DNA from: Clostridia bacterium
Lineage (GTDB): Bacteria > Bacillota > Clostridia > UBA1381
Reading direction: 5' to 3'
Length of the DNA: 7,495 bases
Assembly: GCA_900770405.1 (NCBI GenBank)
Contig: CAAGKL010000399.1
Span: forward strand, 1-7,495
Made by a program: the position numbers and the translations under genes
Notes under the pieces: generated by a model
The model's input: only the letters and a program-made list of their open reading frames with translations
Databases searched by the model: none
Told to the model about the DNA's origin: nothing
Shown here: positions 1-5,327 of the stretch, piece after piece
How the letters are laid out: every line of letters begins with the position of its first letter
Numbering within the stretch: the first letter of the stretch is position 1

Positions 1-241
1 CCATATTAATCTCGTCCGACTCCGCCGAGGCGATGAAAATATCCGCACGGGCACAGCCCGCCTCCGACAGCACCTCGATGCTCATTCCGTTGCCGCAAAT
101 CCCCATAACGTCGTAGTCCTCAACAATTCTGTCCACAACCGCCGCGTCGGAGTCAATCACAGTGATGTTATGCCCCTCACGACACAGATGCGCGCAGATT
201 GTCTTGCCGAACTTTCCAGCGCCGAGAATTACTATATCCAT
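1..241 (-). CDS. trkA: Trk-type potassium uptake protein TrkA, N-terminal part (runs off left edge)
   Basis: The reverse strand opens with ATG at 241 and stays open for 80 codons to the window edge. The protein begins MDIVILGAGKFGKTI, a Rossmann fold with the dinucleotide-binding motif G7-A-G9-K-F-G12, and has Asp30 at the end of the second strand (ITVIDSD). It continues with VMGICGNG near residues 45-52 and ends in IASAESDEINM. This order matches the RCK/TrkA-N domain, the cytoplasmic NAD(H)/ATP-binding subunit that gates TrkH/KtrB-type potassium channels. AGAAGGG about 10 nt upstream can serve as ribosome binding site. A consensus promoter lies directly upstream, so it is probably transcribed independently of the pts genes. 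The C-terminal RCK_C domain and any channel partner gene lie outside the window. A single-domain KtrA-like protein (about 220 aa) or a duplicated TrkA (about 450 aa) cannot be told apart here. Confidence 0.88.
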   Translation of the reverse strand, partial: MDIVILGAGKFGKTICAHLCREGHNITVIDSDAAVVDRIVEDYDVMGICGNGMSIEVLSEAGCARADIFIASAESDEINM

Positions 242-279
242 TCTTCCATAACCCTTCTGTTCATATTTTCCTGTTGCCA

Positions 280-308
280 ATTATATACCAACCGCCGCCC
301 GTTGTCAA
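280..308 (-). promoter_or_regulatory. Consensus sigma-A promoter for trkA
   Basis: On the reverse strand a -35 box TTGACA (308-303) is followed by a 17-bp spacer and a -10 box TATAAT (285-280), a perfect match to the housekeeping consensus in both hexamers and spacing. The predicted transcript would start near 273, leaving a leader of about 30 nt before the trkA ATG at 241. The -35 box overlaps the TGA stop codon of ptsI (307-305). No intrinsic terminator is visible between the two genes, so some read-through from ptsI into trkA is possible as well. Confidence 0.82.
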
Positions 309-1933
309 GTCCCCGCAGCGGACGCGAGAATGATTTTTCGTATCGGCAGTATCGCCGACGGCGACACCGAAAGCTCATCGACGCCCATCTTTAAAAACGC
401 CTCGGTAAGGCTCGCATCTGCGCCCAGCTCACCGCATATCCCCGCCCAGATGCCGCATTTATGCGCATTTTTGACTGTCTGCTCAATCAGCCGCAAAATC
501 GCGGGGTGATGCGGGTTGAAATAGCTGTCCAGCCGCATATTCTGCCTGTCCATCGCTAAAGTGTACTGCGACAGGTCGTTCGTACCGATGCTGAAGAAAT
601 CCACCTCCGGCGCGAGCAGGTCGCTTATCACCGCGGCGGCGGGGGTCTCGATCATAATCCCCTCCTCAACATCGCCGTAGGGCACGCCCTTCAAATCCAG
701 CTCGCCCCTAACCTCGCTCATAATCCGCCTGATACGGCGCACCTCCTCGACCGAGGTTATCATCGGGTACATAACGCCCACGCTGCCGTATTTCGCCGCG
801 CGGATAATGGCGCGCAGTTGCGTTTTGAAAATGTCGGGTCGGTCAAGGCAAATTCTTATCGCGCGGTAGCCGAGCGCGGGGTTTTCCTCGCGGTCTAAAT
901 TAAAATAGTCCGCCTGCTTATCCGCGCCTATGTCGAGCGTGCGGATTATCACGCGCTTGCCCGCCATCGTCTGCACGACGCGCTTGTACGCCGAAAACTG
1001 CTCCTCCTCGTCGGGGTAGTTGTCCTTTTCGAGGTAGAGAAATTCGCTGCGAAAAAGCCCGATGCCGCCGGCGTCATTTTCCAGCGCCGCCGCAAGATCC
1101 CCGGGACCCGAAATATTCGCATACAGCATAATCTTCTTCCCATCCGCCGTTATGCTCTCCTTGCCGCGCAGCGCCCCGAGCAGTCTGCGCTTTTCGTCCT
1201 GCTCCCGCTTTTTATCCGAAATCCGGCGCATCGTGTGCTCGTCCGGCTCGATATACAGCACGCCGGCTGCGCCGTCCACAGCCGCTCGTTTTCCGTTGAG
1301 CGTGTCGATATTGCCGCAGCCGCAGCCCACAAGCGCCGGAATATTCATCGTCCGCGCAAGAATAGCGGTGTGCGAATTCACCGACCCGCCGACCGTCACA
1401 AACGCCGCCACGCGCGACTTGTCCAGCTGCACCGTTTCGCTCGGGGTCAGATCCTCCGCCAGAATAATCTGCCCGTCGCCGGCGGGGGCAGATTTTTTGT
1501 CCGCGCCGAGCAGAATATCGGTAAGCCGCTCGGAAATATCGCGCACATCGGCGGCGCGCGCCTTCATATACTCGTCCTCCATCGCGGCGAACATATGCGC
1601 GAAATTATCCGCCGTCACGCTCACCGCGTACTCCGCGTTGACCCTCTCCGACTCGATAATATTCTCCACCGATTCGGTGTAATCCCCGTCGGCAAGCATC
1701 ATCCGGTGTATCTCAAACACTGCCGCGTTGCTCTCGCCGATTTCGCGCAGCGCCTTTTCATAGAGCGCGCCGAGCTGCTCATCTGCAATTTTGCACGCAT
1801 TTACAAAACGCGCCTTTTCCGCCGCGGTGTCCCCCGTCTTTCGCCTCGCAATCGTGCGCTCGCCCTTTTTCCGCACCGAAATCGTGCCGGTCGCGACGCA
1901 CCCGTTCACGCTTTTTCCCGTAAAGGTCAGCAT
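305..1933 (-). CDS. ptsI: PTS enzyme I (phosphoenolpyruvate-protein phosphotransferase)
   Basis: This 542-residue protein is the cytoplasmic first step of the sugar phosphotransferase system: it takes phosphate from phosphoenolpyruvate on a histidine and passes it to HPr. The N-terminal HPr-binding/phosphohistidine half carries GGSVNSHTAILAR with the phosphorylatable His188. The C-terminal TIM barrel carries GLFRSEFLY (Arg295), RTLDIGADK (Arg331), GIMIETPAA (Glu429), FFSIGTNDLSQYTLAMDR (residues 446-463) and AGICGE with the catalytic Cys500. These line up with E. coli His189, Arg296, Arg332, Glu431 and Cys502. Start choice: GAAAGGAG sits 6 nt before the ATG. It begins 21 nt after ptsH and is surely cotranscribed with it. 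It is odd in ending only 42 residues after the active cysteine, about 30 fewer than in E. coli, so the last helices of the barrel region are missing or much shortened. All visible catalytic residues are intact, so I expect it to be active. Confidence 0.97.
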   Translation of the reverse strand: MLTFTGKSVNGCVATGTISVRKKGERTIARRKTGDTAAEKARFVNACKIADEQLGALYEKALREIGESNAAVFEIHRMMLADGDYTESVENIIESERVNAEYAVSVTADNFAHMFAAMEDEYMKARAADVRDISERLTDILLGADKKSAPAGDGQIILAEDLTPSETVQLDKSRVAAFVTVGGSVNSHTAILARTMNIPALVGCGCGNIDTLNGKRAAVDGAAGVLYIEPDEHTMRRISDKKREQDEKRRLLGALRGKESITADGKKIMLYANISGPGDLAAALENDAGGIGLFRSEFLYLEKDNYPDEEEQFSAYKRVVQTMAGKRVIIRTLDIGADKQADYFNLDREENPALGYRAIRICLDRPDIFKTQLRAIIRAAKYGSVGVMYPMITSVEEVRRIRRIMSEVRGELDLKGVPYGDVEEGIMIETPAAAVISDLLAPEVDFFSIGTNDLSQYTLAMDRQNMRLDSYFNPHHPAILRLIEQTVKNAHKCGIWAGICGELGADASLTEAFLKMGVDELSVSPSAILPIRKIILASAAGT

Positions 1934-1954
1934 TTCAATCTCCTTTCGCCCGGC

Positions 1955-2212
1955 TTAAAGATTAGCCGCAAAAAGCTCCTTCATCGCATCAATCGCGCTG
2001 TCCTCGTCGGCACCGCTCGCCGTCAGCGTAACCTCGTCACCGTTCTTCACGCCCAGCCCCATAACCGCAAAAATCCGTTTTGCGTCCGCACTCTTGCCGC
2101 CGCACTCCAGCGTAATATCGCTTTCAAACGCCGACGCGCGCTTGACGAGCACGCCCGCCGGCCGCGCGTGTATGCCTATCGGGTCGCTTATTGTATAAGT
2201 AAAGCTTTTCAT
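1955..2212 (-). CDS. ptsH: HPr phosphocarrier protein with Arg at the Ser46 position
   Basis: This 85-residue protein has the usual HPr length. It accepts phosphate from enzyme I on His15, in the motif GIHARPAG (residues 13-20), and hands it to sugar-specific EIIA domains. The stretch AKRIFAVMGLGVKNGDE (44-60) aligns without gaps to the B. subtilis region that contains Ser46, the target of HPr kinase/phosphorylase, but residue 46 here is Arg (codon CGG, 2077-2075). Transport function should be kept, whereas the regulatory phosphorylation that lets HPr act as CcpA corepressor should be impossible for this copy. The gene lies 55 nt after fruK and 21 nt before ptsI in the same direction. The gap before it holds GGAAAGG as a probable ribosome binding site about 11 nt from the ATG, and a small GTGC/GCAC inverted repeat; I see no good internal promoter. 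Confidence 0.97.
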   Translation of the reverse strand: MKSFTYTISDPIGIHARPAGVLVKRASAFESDITLECGGKSADAKRIFAVMGLGVKNGDEVTLTASGADEDSAIDAMKELFAANL

Positions 2213-2267
2213 ATTTTACCGTACCTTTCCGTGCCGTGAGCACAATGCCTGTAAATTTTCTACCTGT

Positions 2268-3164
2268 CTATTTTATTCGGTTTTCGGCATTATTATACAG
2301 CGCGAGTATGTCCTCTTTTTCGGCAAGATTTTCCGAAAACGCCGTCGCACTACCCGCCGCCGCGCCGAGCCGTAGCGCATCGCCGTCCGGCAGCCCCGAC
2401 ACAAGCCCCGCAAGAAAGCCCGCAACCAGCGAGTCGCCCGCACCGGTCGTGTTCACGACTCTGCCCTGCGCCGCGGGGCAGAATACCATCCCGCCGCTGT
2501 TTACCAAAATCGCGCCCTGTCCGCCCATCGACACTATGACATTTTGCGCACCGAGCGAGCATAAACGCTCCGCCGCAGCCGTCGCCGCGGGTATATCGGC
2601 AATTTTTTCGCCGAAAAGCCCCGACAGCTCGTCCAGATTTGGCTTGACGAGGAACGGCTTTGACGCAAGCGAATTTTTCAAAAGCGCGCCCTCCGCATCA
2701 ATCACCGCCCGCGCACCCGTGCACGCGGCAAGCCGCGCATATGCGCCGCTGTCGGGCGCACTGCCGGAGAGCACAACATAGTCGCCGCTCCCGGCAGAGG
2801 CGAGCTTTTCCGATATTTGTTTCTCAAATTCCGCCGCAAAATCCGGTCCTTTTGCGTTAATTTCGGTTTCGGTGCTGCCGCACAGCTTTACGTTAATGCG
2901 CGAGCAGCCCTCGTCAAAATGCGAAAAATCGCATACGATGCCCATTTCCCGCGCAAGCTCCTCGATTTTGCCGCCGACAAAGCCCGCCACCGGCGCAAGC
3001 GCCTTGCTCGCAATGCCGAGCCGCGCGAGCACGCAGGACACGTTTATGCCCTTGCCGCCAGGACACAGCCATTCGCGCACGCTGCGGTTCACCGCGCCCT
3101 CGCAAAAGCCCGGCAGCTCCATTTTCAAGTCTATCGACGGATTGAATGTAACCGTATAAATCAT
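2268..3164 (-). CDS. fruK: 1-phosphofructokinase (PfkB family)
   Basis: This 298-residue PfkB-family sugar kinase opens MIYTVTFNPSIDLKMEL, the characteristic start of the FruK/LacC branch with the sugar-binding Asp12. It carries PGGKGINVS (35-43), KPNLDEL (174-180), VSMGGQGA (211-218) and the second PfkB signature NTTGAGDSLVAGF (238-250) with catalytic base Asp244. It would phosphorylate fructose 1-phosphate to fructose 1,6-bisphosphate with ATP in the cytoplasm. The fructose rather than tagatose assignment is an inference from the neighbouring HPr and enzyme I genes, since fructose PTS import delivers fructose 1-phosphate. I chose the ATG at 3164 because GGAGGAG sits 6 nt upstream and the family begins here; the reading frame stays open for 22 more codons, but these only translate the leader hairpins. 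First gene of fruK-ptsH-ptsI. No fructose permease (fruA) or FruR-type regulator gene is adjacent. Confidence 0.93.
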   Translation of the reverse strand: MIYTVTFNPSIDLKMELPGFCEGAVNRSVREWLCPGGKGINVSCVLARLGIASKALAPVAGFVGGKIEELAREMGIVCDFSHFDEGCSRINVKLCGSTETEINAKGPDFAAEFEKQISEKLASAGSGDYVVLSGSAPDSGAYARLAACTGARAVIDAEGALLKNSLASKPFLVKPNLDELSGLFGEKIADIPAATAAAERLCSLGAQNVIVSMGGQGAILVNSGGMVFCPAAQGRVVNTTGAGDSLVAGFLAGLVSGLPDGDALRLGAAAGSATAFSENLAEKEDILALYNNAENRIK

Positions 3165-3170
3165 AATCTG

Positions 3171-3177
3171 CTCCTCC
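3171..3177 (-). promoter_or_regulatory. fruK ribosome binding site
   Basis: The reverse strand reads GGAGGAG here, 6 nt before the ATG at 3164. It fixes the fruK start against longer in-frame alternatives. It lies 2 nt after the last hairpin of the leader array, close enough for that structure to influence ribosome access. Confidence 0.85.
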
Positions 3178-3179
3178 AC

Positions 3180-3264
3180 GCGCCGAAAGGCACTTTTCAC
3201 GTGCCGCAGGTACTTTTCACGAAGCCGCAAGGCTTCATTTCACGCCCCGCAAGGGGCATTTCAT
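3180..3264 (-). repeat. Array of four tandem hairpin units in the fruK leader
   Basis: Read in the transcribed (reverse) direction, the stretch is four successive units of 20-23 nt. Each begins with RTGAAAW and is followed by a small stem-loop. Unit 1 has GCCCC-TTGC-GGGGC (3257-3244), unit 2 GAAGCC-TTGC-GGCTTC (3236-3221), unit 3 GTACC-TGC-GGCAC (3213-3201), and unit 4 GTGCC-TTTC-GGCGC (3193-3180). The linkers and loop-closing C/G pair are conserved while the stem sequences differ yet still pair, apart from one A-C mismatch in unit 3 and one T-G wobble in unit 4. The upstream promoter predicts a transcript start near 3263, so the array would fill most of a leader of roughly 100 nt. The function is unknown; a translational or stability control element, or a degenerate repetitive element, are both possible. 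Confidence 0.8.
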
Positions 3265-3269
3265 TCCAT

Positions 3270-3298
3270 ATTATACCACACCCGCGCACAAATAACAA
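3270..3298 (-). promoter_or_regulatory. Promoter of fruK-ptsH-ptsI
   Basis: On the reverse strand, TTGTTA (3298-3293), a 17-bp spacer and a perfect TATAAT (3275-3270) form a sigma-A promoter. TGG immediately before TATAAT supplies an extended -10 element. The expected start of transcription near 3263 coincides with the first repeat unit of the hairpin array. The site lies in the 66-bp gap (3265-3330) behind asnB. No terminator hairpin with a T tract is visible after asnB, so asnB transcripts may also read into the operon. Confidence 0.75.
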
Positions 3299-3330
3299 TC
3301 GGTAACAAATTATGATTTTCCCGCAAATTT

Positions 3331-5184
3331 TTATACAATACGCACCTTATAATGCCTAAACCACTCATCGACCTGCAAAAGGTAGCCGATAAACTGCGGC
3401 AGCGCCATCAGCTGCCCGAAAAACGGCTTGCCGTAATCCGACGCCCCGCCGCGCGCAAGCTCCGACAGCGCCCTCTTGTCGCACAGCCCGCAAAGCGGCG
3501 TGTTCGGGTCGCACAAAAGCTCTGCAAGGCGATTTTTCACGTCGCGCTCATATTCCGGGTCGTGCGTTTTCGGGAAGGGGCTCTTTTTGCGGTAGAGCAC
3601 CTCCTCCGACAAAAGCCCGTGCGACGCGCTCCTGAGTATGCTCTTCGACACATTATCCCGGTTTTTTATCTCCCACGGGATATTCCACACATACTCCACA
3701 AGCCGGTAATCGCAGAACGGCACTCTGACCTCGAGCCCGCTCGCCATACTCATTCTGTCCTTGCGGTCAAGCAGATTTGTCATAAACCACATTATATTCA
3801 AATAGGAAATTTCGCGCCGGCGCGCCTCCTCCGGGCTGTCCGCGTCAAAGCGCGGCGTGGCGCTGACCGTTTCGTCATAGCGCATTCTGCTGTAGCCCTC
3901 AAGGTCGAGGGTTTTTGCAACCTCACCCTTTAAAACGCTGTTTCTGAGCGTCATATCATAGCTCCACGGGAACGCCGCTGTCGCAAAAGCCTTCGGGTCG
4001 CGGAACCACGGATACCCGCCGAAAATCTCGTCCGAGCATTCGCCCGACAAAAGCACCGTGTGCTGCTTTTTAATCTCGCGGCAGTAGTAATACAGCGACG
4101 CGTCGACGTCCGCCATTCCCGGCAAATCCTTGCAGTAGAGCGCGGGATAGAGTAAATCCGCCAGATCCTGTCTTGAGCACTCCAGCACCTTATGCGCACA
4201 GCCCAGTTCGCGCGCGACGCGCTTTGCCCATGGGGTATCGCTGTCCGGCTGGAACGCCGAACTTTTGAAATTCTTGTCATTTCCGACATAGTCAAAGGAA
4301 TATGTCGAGAGCACCTCGCCGCGGTTTGCCAGCTCACGCGAGGCGACGGCGGTGATAATGCTCGAGTCCAACCCGCCCGACAAAAGCGTGCCTATCGGCA
4401 CATCGCTGACGAGCTGGCGGCGGATTGCGTCACACAAAAGTGCGCGCACGTGCTCCGCCGTTTCGGCGTAATTCTCCTTGTGCTCGCGGCTTTCGAGCTG
4501 CCAGTAGCGCATTTTCTTCACGCCGCGGCGCGATACCGTCATCGAATGTGCCGCCTCAAGCTCGCACACACCGCGAAATACCCCGACGCCCTGCGTCCGC
4601 GCCGGCGAGAGCGCGAACAGCTCACACAAGCCCTCGCGGTCAACCTCGGCTTTTACGTAGGGGTGCACGAGCAGCGCCTTGATTTCCGATGCAAAAATCA
4701 CCTCATCGCCGCATATACTGTAGAAAAGCGGCTTTACACCGAAACGGTCGCGGCACAAAAATACGCTCTGGCGCATCGAGTCCCACACCGCAAAGGCGTA
4801 AATCCCGTTCAGGTGCTCCGCGCACCCTTCACCGTAGTGTATGTACGCATACAAAAGCACCTCGGTGTCGCAGGCAGTTTCAAACCTGTAGCCGCGCGCG
4901 GAGAGCTCGGAGCGAAGCTCGGGCGCGTTGTAGAGTTCACCGTTATAGCAAATGACAAATTCGTGTCCCCCGACCGTGCGTTTCATCGGCTGCGCGCCGC
5001 GCAGCGGGTCAATTACCGCCAGCCGCCTGTGCGCAAATGCCGCGTGCTCGCCGACCCATTCCCCATCCGCGTCCGGACCGCGATGCGCCATCACCTCGCC
5101 CATCTCCCGCACCGCCAGCGCGTGCATACCCTCGCGCATCAGCATATTTTCACTAAAATTTATAATTCCCGCTATCGCGCACAT
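3331..5184 (-). CDS. asnB: Glutamine-hydrolysing asparagine synthetase
   Basis: This 617-residue, two-domain cytoplasmic enzyme makes asparagine from aspartate, glutamine and ATP. The N-terminal class II glutaminase domain (about 1-210) has the nucleophile Cys2, RRLAVID (53-59), the oxyanion motif CYNGE (79-83) and DTEVLL (106-111). The synthetase domain has the ATP pyrophosphatase loop LLSGGLDSS (267-275), LLSGECSDEIFGGY (378-391) with Glu382 and Asp385, and DRKDRMSMASGLEVRVPF (473-490). The length fits the AsnB/AsnO type of Gram-positive bacteria (about 610-635 aa). The ATG at 5184 is preceded by GGAAGGG at 5 nt and places Cys at residue 2, as autoprocessing requires. The start reads MCAIAG rather than the common MCGI, so the residue after the nucleophile is Ala. 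It is divergent from holB. The short leader has no room for a T-box, a common control of amino acid genes in Firmicutes. Confidence 0.97.
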   Translation of the reverse strand: MCAIAGIINFSENMLMREGMHALAVREMGEVMAHRGPDADGEWVGEHAAFAHRRLAVIDPLRGAQPMKRTVGGHEFVICYNGELYNAPELRSELSARGYRFETACDTEVLLYAYIHYGEGCAEHLNGIYAFAVWDSMRQSVFLCRDRFGVKPLFYSICGDEVIFASEIKALLVHPYVKAEVDREGLCELFALSPARTQGVGVFRGVCELEAAHSMTVSRRGVKKMRYWQLESREHKENYAETAEHVRALLCDAIRRQLVSDVPIGTLLSGGLDSSIITAVASRELANRGEVLSTYSFDYVGNDKNFKSSAFQPDSDTPWAKRVARELGCAHKVLECSRQDLADLLYPALYCKDLPGMADVDASLYYYCREIKKQHTVLLSGECSDEIFGGYPWFRDPKAFATAAFPWSYDMTLRNSVLKGEVAKTLDLEGYSRMRYDETVSATPRFDADSPEEARRREISYLNIMWFMTNLLDRKDRMSMASGLEVRVPFCDYRLVEYVWNIPWEIKNRDNVSKSILRSASHGLLSEEVLYRKKSPFPKTHDPEYERDVKNRLAELLCDPNTPLCGLCDKRALSELARGGASDYGKPFFGQLMALPQFIGYLLQVDEWFRHYKVRIV

Positions 5185-5226
5185 AATAACCCTTCCTTTC
5201 AGAAAAATTCAAGCTTTCCGTAACAG

Positions 5227-5256
5227 AGTATGAAAAATTTGCAATTTTGGTGTCTG
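5227..5256 (-). promoter_or_regulatory. Possible asnB promoter
   Basis: On the reverse strand, CAGACA (5256-5251), an 18-bp spacer and CATACT (5232-5227) match the sigma-A consensus at 4 of 6 positions in each box. It is the best candidate I see in the asnB-holB gap. An AT-rich inverted repeat, AAAATT-TGC-AATTTT (5234-5248 on the plus strand), fills most of the spacer and could be an operator. The boxes are weak, so the call is tentative. Confidence 0.33.
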
Positions 5257-5261
5257 ACCGC

Positions 5262-5290
5262 TTGCACATAGTGAAAAAATATGCTAAAAT
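5262..5290 (+). promoter_or_regulatory. Promoter of holB
   Basis: TTGCAC (5262-5267), a 17-bp spacer and TAAAAT (5285-5290), with TGC directly before the -10 box as an extended -10 element. Transcription would start near 5297, about 30 nt before the GTG start of holB. This placement also rules out any holB start codon upstream of the promoter. Its -35 box lies only 5 bp from the possible -35 box of the divergent asnB promoter. Confidence 0.72.
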
Positions 5291-5311
5291 ATTCTTAGTA
5301 TTATATCGGTC

Positions 5312-5320
5312 GGAGGGAGG
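5312..5320 (+). promoter_or_regulatory. holB ribosome binding site
   Basis: GGAGGGAGG ends 7 nt before the GTG at 5328. It is a near-ideal Shine-Dalgarno sequence and decides for this non-ATG start over the TTG at 5247, which lies upstream of the promoter, and over the out-of-frame ATG at 5332. Confidence 0.85.
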
Positions 5321-5327
5321 ATTTTCA

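Noticed and set aside
1235..2239. Long open frame on the plus strand (over 300 codons) opposite ptsI and ptsH.
   Set aside because: It is antisense to two certain genes, is rich in Arg, His and Ala as expected from GC-rich complementary strands, and has no ribosome binding site or recognisable motif.
3165..3230. N-terminal extension of fruK by 22 codons from a TTG start.
   Set aside because: The extension translates the leader hairpins, lacks a ribosome binding site, and the PfkB family starts at MIYTVTFNP, which has GGAGGAG at ideal spacing.
3197..3264. Two short upstream reading frames in the fruK leader (9 and 13 codons), overlapping as ATGA.
   Set aside because: The ATGs come from the repeated linker motif, the first sits at the predicted transcript start, and neither has a convincing ribosome binding site; the overlap follows from the repeat.
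3180..3264. CRISPR-like array.
   Set aside because: Units are only 20-23 nt, have no constant-length unique spacers, and the variable part is itself the self-complementary stem; there are no cas genes nearby.
4192..5223. Long open frame on the plus strand (over 340 codons) opposite asnB.
   Set aside because: Same shadow effect: fully antisense to a clear asparagine synthetase, Arg/His/Ala-rich, and no family resemblance.
5185..5250. T-box or other riboswitch upstream of asnB.
   Set aside because: The leader is far too short for a T-box, and no specifier loop, antiterminator motif or terminator is seen.
5247..5327. Longer holB start at TTG 5247.
   Set aside because: It lies upstream of the predicted holB promoter and transcript start; GTG 5328 has a near-perfect Shine-Dalgarno sequence 7 nt upstream and gives the normal delta' N-terminus.
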